Part shown: positions 40,592-43,070 of the stretch, one piece after another
How positions within the stretch are numbered: the first letter of the stretch is position 1
Layout: every line of letters begins with the position of its first letter
Origin: Thermoplasmatota archaeon
GTDB taxonomy: Archaea > Thermoplasmatota > E2 > UBA202 > JdFR-43
Length of the DNA stretch: 43,070 bases
Assembly: GCA_029259055.1 (NCBI GenBank)
Contig: JAPDJP010000024.1
Location: 1-43,070, forward strand
Reading direction: 5' to 3'
Notes under the pieces: model-generated
What the model was told of the DNA's origin: nothing
The model's input: the letters and a program-made list of their open reading frames with translations, nothing else
Database searches by the model: none
Translations under genes and position numbers: made by a program

Positions 40592-43070
40592 TTGAGGAAA
40601 ACGTCAGTAATTTTAGCGTTTATTTTGCTCCTGCCCACCATACCTGTATATGGAGAAGATAAAATAACCATTAACCTATCTTTTGAACCTACCATAAAAA
40701 AATTAGGCGAATATTATATTGTTGAGTTACCAGATTGTGTAATGGAAGGAGAAATAGGAAAAGCAGTATATCCATCAAAAACTGTTCAAATTCTTATTCC
40801 TCAACATAAAAAAGTAGAAAAAATTATTGTTAAAGGTGTTCTTAAAAAATTGGGCACCAATTATATGATATTTCCACAACAAAGACCCGCAAAAATTGGT
40901 GATAGCACTACTCCTTTAGAAATTAATGAGAGTTTTTATACTTCAGGAGATATATATCCTGGGAAGCTTTATGATGAAGTTGCTGTATGTTATTTTAGAG
41001 GATTTAAAATATTGATTCTTAAAATATATCCGGTACATTATATTCCAAAATGTGGAGAAATATACTACTATAAAGATATAGTTATTGATATAAAGTTGGC
41101 GGATGGAGGAAAAGAAAATAAATTATATAGGGGACTTCCAAAAGATATGGAAGAAGTCAGCAAATTGGTTATAAATCCATCATATGTAAATACATATGAT
41201 TTAAAAAATCTAAGAGAAACTTATGATTATGTCATAATAACAAATGATGAATTGCAAGAAACTTTTCAAATACTTGCAAATTATAAGTCAAATTTTATAA
41301 CAACGAAAGTAGTTAATCTAACTTATATAAATAATAGTTTTATTGGTGATGATTTACAAGAGAAAATCAGGAATTTTATAATTTATGCATATATGAATTG
41401 GGGCATAGATTATGTTCTGTTAGGAGGAGATGATGAAATTATACCGCATCGTGGATTTTACGGATATGTAGAAACAGACCCGCCCACCGTTGATTATGAT
41501 ATCCCAGCTGATTTATATTATGCAGCTTTAGATGGTAACTGGGATACAAATGGAAATGGCATTTATGGGGAGGATGGAGAGGAAGATTGGTATGCTGAAG
41601 TATACGTTGGTAGAGCGCCGGTAAATGCTCCTGATGAAGCGATGAACTTCATTAATAAAGTCATATCTTTTGAAACTTCTCAAAAGCCACAAAGTGTTCA
41701 ATTGCATCAGTCGAGATTATCTTCGTCAAATTCCCCTGACTCAACAGCTATTCCTGAGGCTTGTGCCCAGCATGTGCCCTCAGATTATACAATAGATAAA
41801 TTATATGAAGAAAATGAATTTGTTTCAAAGGATAAATGGCAAAACGCTTTTTCAACGCCCCATCTCATCATACAACACGCGGGTCACGGAAGCGTTAATG
41901 GATATTATCTAAATTATTATTTGGGAGGTTCTGTAGGATGGACCGGTTCTGATGCTTTAAACTTGATAAATACATTTTATCCAATACACACATCGGTTGC
42001 TTGTTATTCAGGAGCTTTTGATTATTCTGATTGTTTAGCGGAAAAATATATATTGGCGGAAAATGGTGGGACAGTCGCTTGTATATTAAATTCAAGATAT
42101 GGATGGTATTCATCAATAGACGCAAATGCTTATTCTGGAGAATATATGGAGCAACTGTTTGTTGAATTATTTGAAAATGGCGTGGAAAATTTAGGTAAAA
42201 TTTTGCAATTTGCTAAGGAAAATTTTGCTGGGGAAGCAGCAACATATGGAGTGTATAAATGGTGTTATTATGAATTAAATTTACTTGGAGACCCAGAAAC
42301 TTCAGCATTAACAACTAGAAACGTATCAAATCCTTCTCTATCATTTTATCCAACAGAACATGATTTTGGATATATCCAGCATGGAATATATAATACAACT
42401 TTTGAGATATGGAATGATGGAGAAGGTATATTGAATTGGAGTTTAAATGATGATTATGAATGGCTTTATTGTGAGCCATCAAATGGTTCTTCAATAGGGG
42501 AGCATGATATAGTTACGGTATATATTGATACAAATAATTTAACTGAAGGGAGTTACAATGCCAGCATATATATTACATCAAATGGTGGTAATGGAACATT
42601 TAACATTTCCTTTGAAATAGTGAACAATCCTCCTGTAGCAAATGATGATTTTGCAACGGTAGAAGAAGATTCTTCAGATAATATTATAAATGCTTTAGCC
42701 AATGATTATGATTTAGATAATGATTCATTAGTTATTGTTAACATAACTCAGCCATCTCATGGCACTGCTTATACAGATGGTAGCTATGTATATTACACAC
42801 CTTATGAAAACTATTATGGAAATGATAGCTTTACATACACAATAACAGATGGAATAGCTTATGATATTGCTACTGTTTATATAAATGTAACAGGAATAAA
42901 TGATGCTCCTGTAGCGGTAACAAATGGTCCATATTATGCTACTGTAAATCAAAGCATATTATTCAATGCTTCTATGAGTTATGATATAGATGGCTTCATT
43001 GTAAACTACACATGGAACTTTGGAGATGGATATGTTGCATATGGAAGCGTTGTCACTCATTCCTATAGCA
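40592..43070 (+). CDS. Secreted C25-family peptidase with C-terminal beta domains (partial)
   Basis: The frame is open from TTG 40592 to the window end (826 residues seen). It starts with a signal peptide (MRKTSVILAFILLLPTIPVYG), then a pro-domain to about 200. The C25 catalytic core follows: YVLLGGDDEIIPHRG, ADLYYAALDGNWDTNGNG, VYVGRAP, the catalytic His432 in IQHAGHGS and Cys471 in SVACYSGAF. It ends with LLGDPETSAL near 570. Next come a BACON/Ig-like domain (about 580-680, LSFYPTEHDFGYI), a cadherin-like or Big_9 domain (about 681-770, VANDDFATVEEDS and YTPYENYYGNDSFTYTITDG), and a PKD domain starting near 771 (NYTWNFGDGY). The start is chosen by GAGGTGAT 3 nt upstream. The C-terminus is missing. 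Confidence 0.88.
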   Translation, partial: MRKTSVILAFILLLPTIPVYGEDKITINLSFEPTIKKLGEYYIVELPDCVMEGEIGKAVYPSKTVQILIPQHKKVEKIIVKGVLKKLGTNYMIFPQQRPAKIGDSTTPLEINESFYTSGDIYPGKLYDEVAVCYFRGFKILILKIYPVHYIPKCGEIYYYKDIVIDIKLADGGKENKLYRGLPKDMEEVSKLVINPSYVNTYDLKNLRETYDYVIITNDELQETFQILANYKSNFITTKVVNLTYINNSFIGDDLQEKIRNFIIYAYMNWGIDYVLLGGDDEIIPHRGFYGYVETDPPTVDYDIPADLYYAALDGNWDTNGNGIYGEDGEEDWYAEVYVGRAPVNAPDEAMNFINKVISFETSQKPQSVQLHQSRLSSSNSPDSTAIPEACAQHVPSDYTIDKLYEENEFVSKDKWQNAFSTPHLIIQHAGHGSVNGYYLNYYLGGSVGWTGSDALNLINTFYPIHTSVACYSGAFDYSDCLAEKYILAENGGTVACILNSRYGWYSSIDANAYSGEYMEQLFVELFENGVENLGKILQFAKENFAGEAATYGVYKWCYYELNLLGDPETSALTTRNVSNPSLSFYPTEHDFGYIQHGIYNTTFEIWNDGEGILNWSLNDDYEWLYCEPSNGSSIGEHDIVTVYIDTNNLTEGSYNASIYITSNGGNGTFNISFEIVNNPPVANDDFATVEEDSSDNIINALANDYDLDNDSLVIVNITQPSHGTAYTDGSYVYYTPYENYYGNDSFTYTITDGIAYDIATVYINVTGINDAPVAVTNGPYYATVNQSILFNASMSYDIDGFIVNYTWNFGDGYVAYGSVVTHSYS

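Noticed and set aside
1-43070. CRISPR array, tRNA or rRNA genes, insertion sequences, prophage or attachment sites
   Set aside because: No regular spacer-repeat series, no cloverleaf-like stretch with TTCGAAT-type arms, no transposase or integrase, and no long inverted repeats were seen on reading; a tRNA scan would be decisive.

Overview
The window looks like chromosomal DNA of an AT-rich euryarchaeon, most likely a member of the Thermoplasmatota or a close relative. The archaeal markers are the proteasome alpha subunit, a PAC2-family protein, pelota, an archaeal Rqc2/NEMF homologue, Nep1, PurP, a ThiD-ThiN fusion, ADP-forming acyl-CoA synthetase, GPN GTPase and archaeal-type RibH. Secreted C25 (gingipain-like) peptidases and Kelch/PKD surface proteins are common in Thermoplasmatota; that placement is inference. 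Promoters fit: many genes have a TATA box about 28 nt before the start codon and no leader, while two genes for membrane or secreted proteins start with TTG behind a strong Shine-Dalgarno sequence.

Layout. 1-3.3 kb: 5' end of psmA (-), a DUF996-like membrane protein, a PAC2 protein ending in an HbYX-like tripeptide, then pdxS-pdxT (PLP synthase). 3.3-5.7 kb: a frameshifted secreted protein gene (-). 5.7-8.5 kb (-): a ParB/DGQHR protein and a tight ribH-SDR-IF2B-like operon. 8.6-12.2 kb: a three-domain LEA2 protein, an alpha/beta hydrolase and a secreted Kelch-PKD protein. 12.2-15.5 kb (-): thiDN and a CytX-like HMP transporter, with two gene relics in the gaps. 15.5-19.7 kb (+): sugar nucleotidyltransferase, spermidine synthase and a C25 peptidase. 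19.8-26.1 kb: two small membrane proteins, a creatininase-family protein, a HycI-like protease, purD-GPN GTPase, a coiled-coil protein and a leuD-like/isocitrate-type dehydrogenase pair. 26.2-30.9 kb (+): a small membrane pair, then overlapping galE-like, rqcH and pelota genes. 30.9-38.1 kb (-): a membrane-anchored unknown, a DRTGG P-loop protein with acyl-CoA synthetase, Nudix plus a Cys-motif unknown, and FeoB. 38.2-40.5 kb: DUF488 (+) against a purP-nep1-small zinc protein operon (-). 40.6 kb to the end: a second C25 peptidase with a multidomain C-terminus, cut by the window edge.

Most genes are housekeeping (PLP, riboflavin, thiamine, purine and polyamine metabolism; ribosome rescue and biogenesis; proteasome), mixed with secreted proteases and beta-rich surface proteins. 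The decaying genes are mainly of the secreted class. I see no CRISPR array, tRNA, rRNA, insertion sequence or prophage, and no obvious complete new defence system. The most promising leads are the PAC2 C-terminus, the unknown protein with two CX3CX2C motifs, the short zinc protein after nep1, the rqcH-pelota coupling and the duplicated promoter before the last peptidase.
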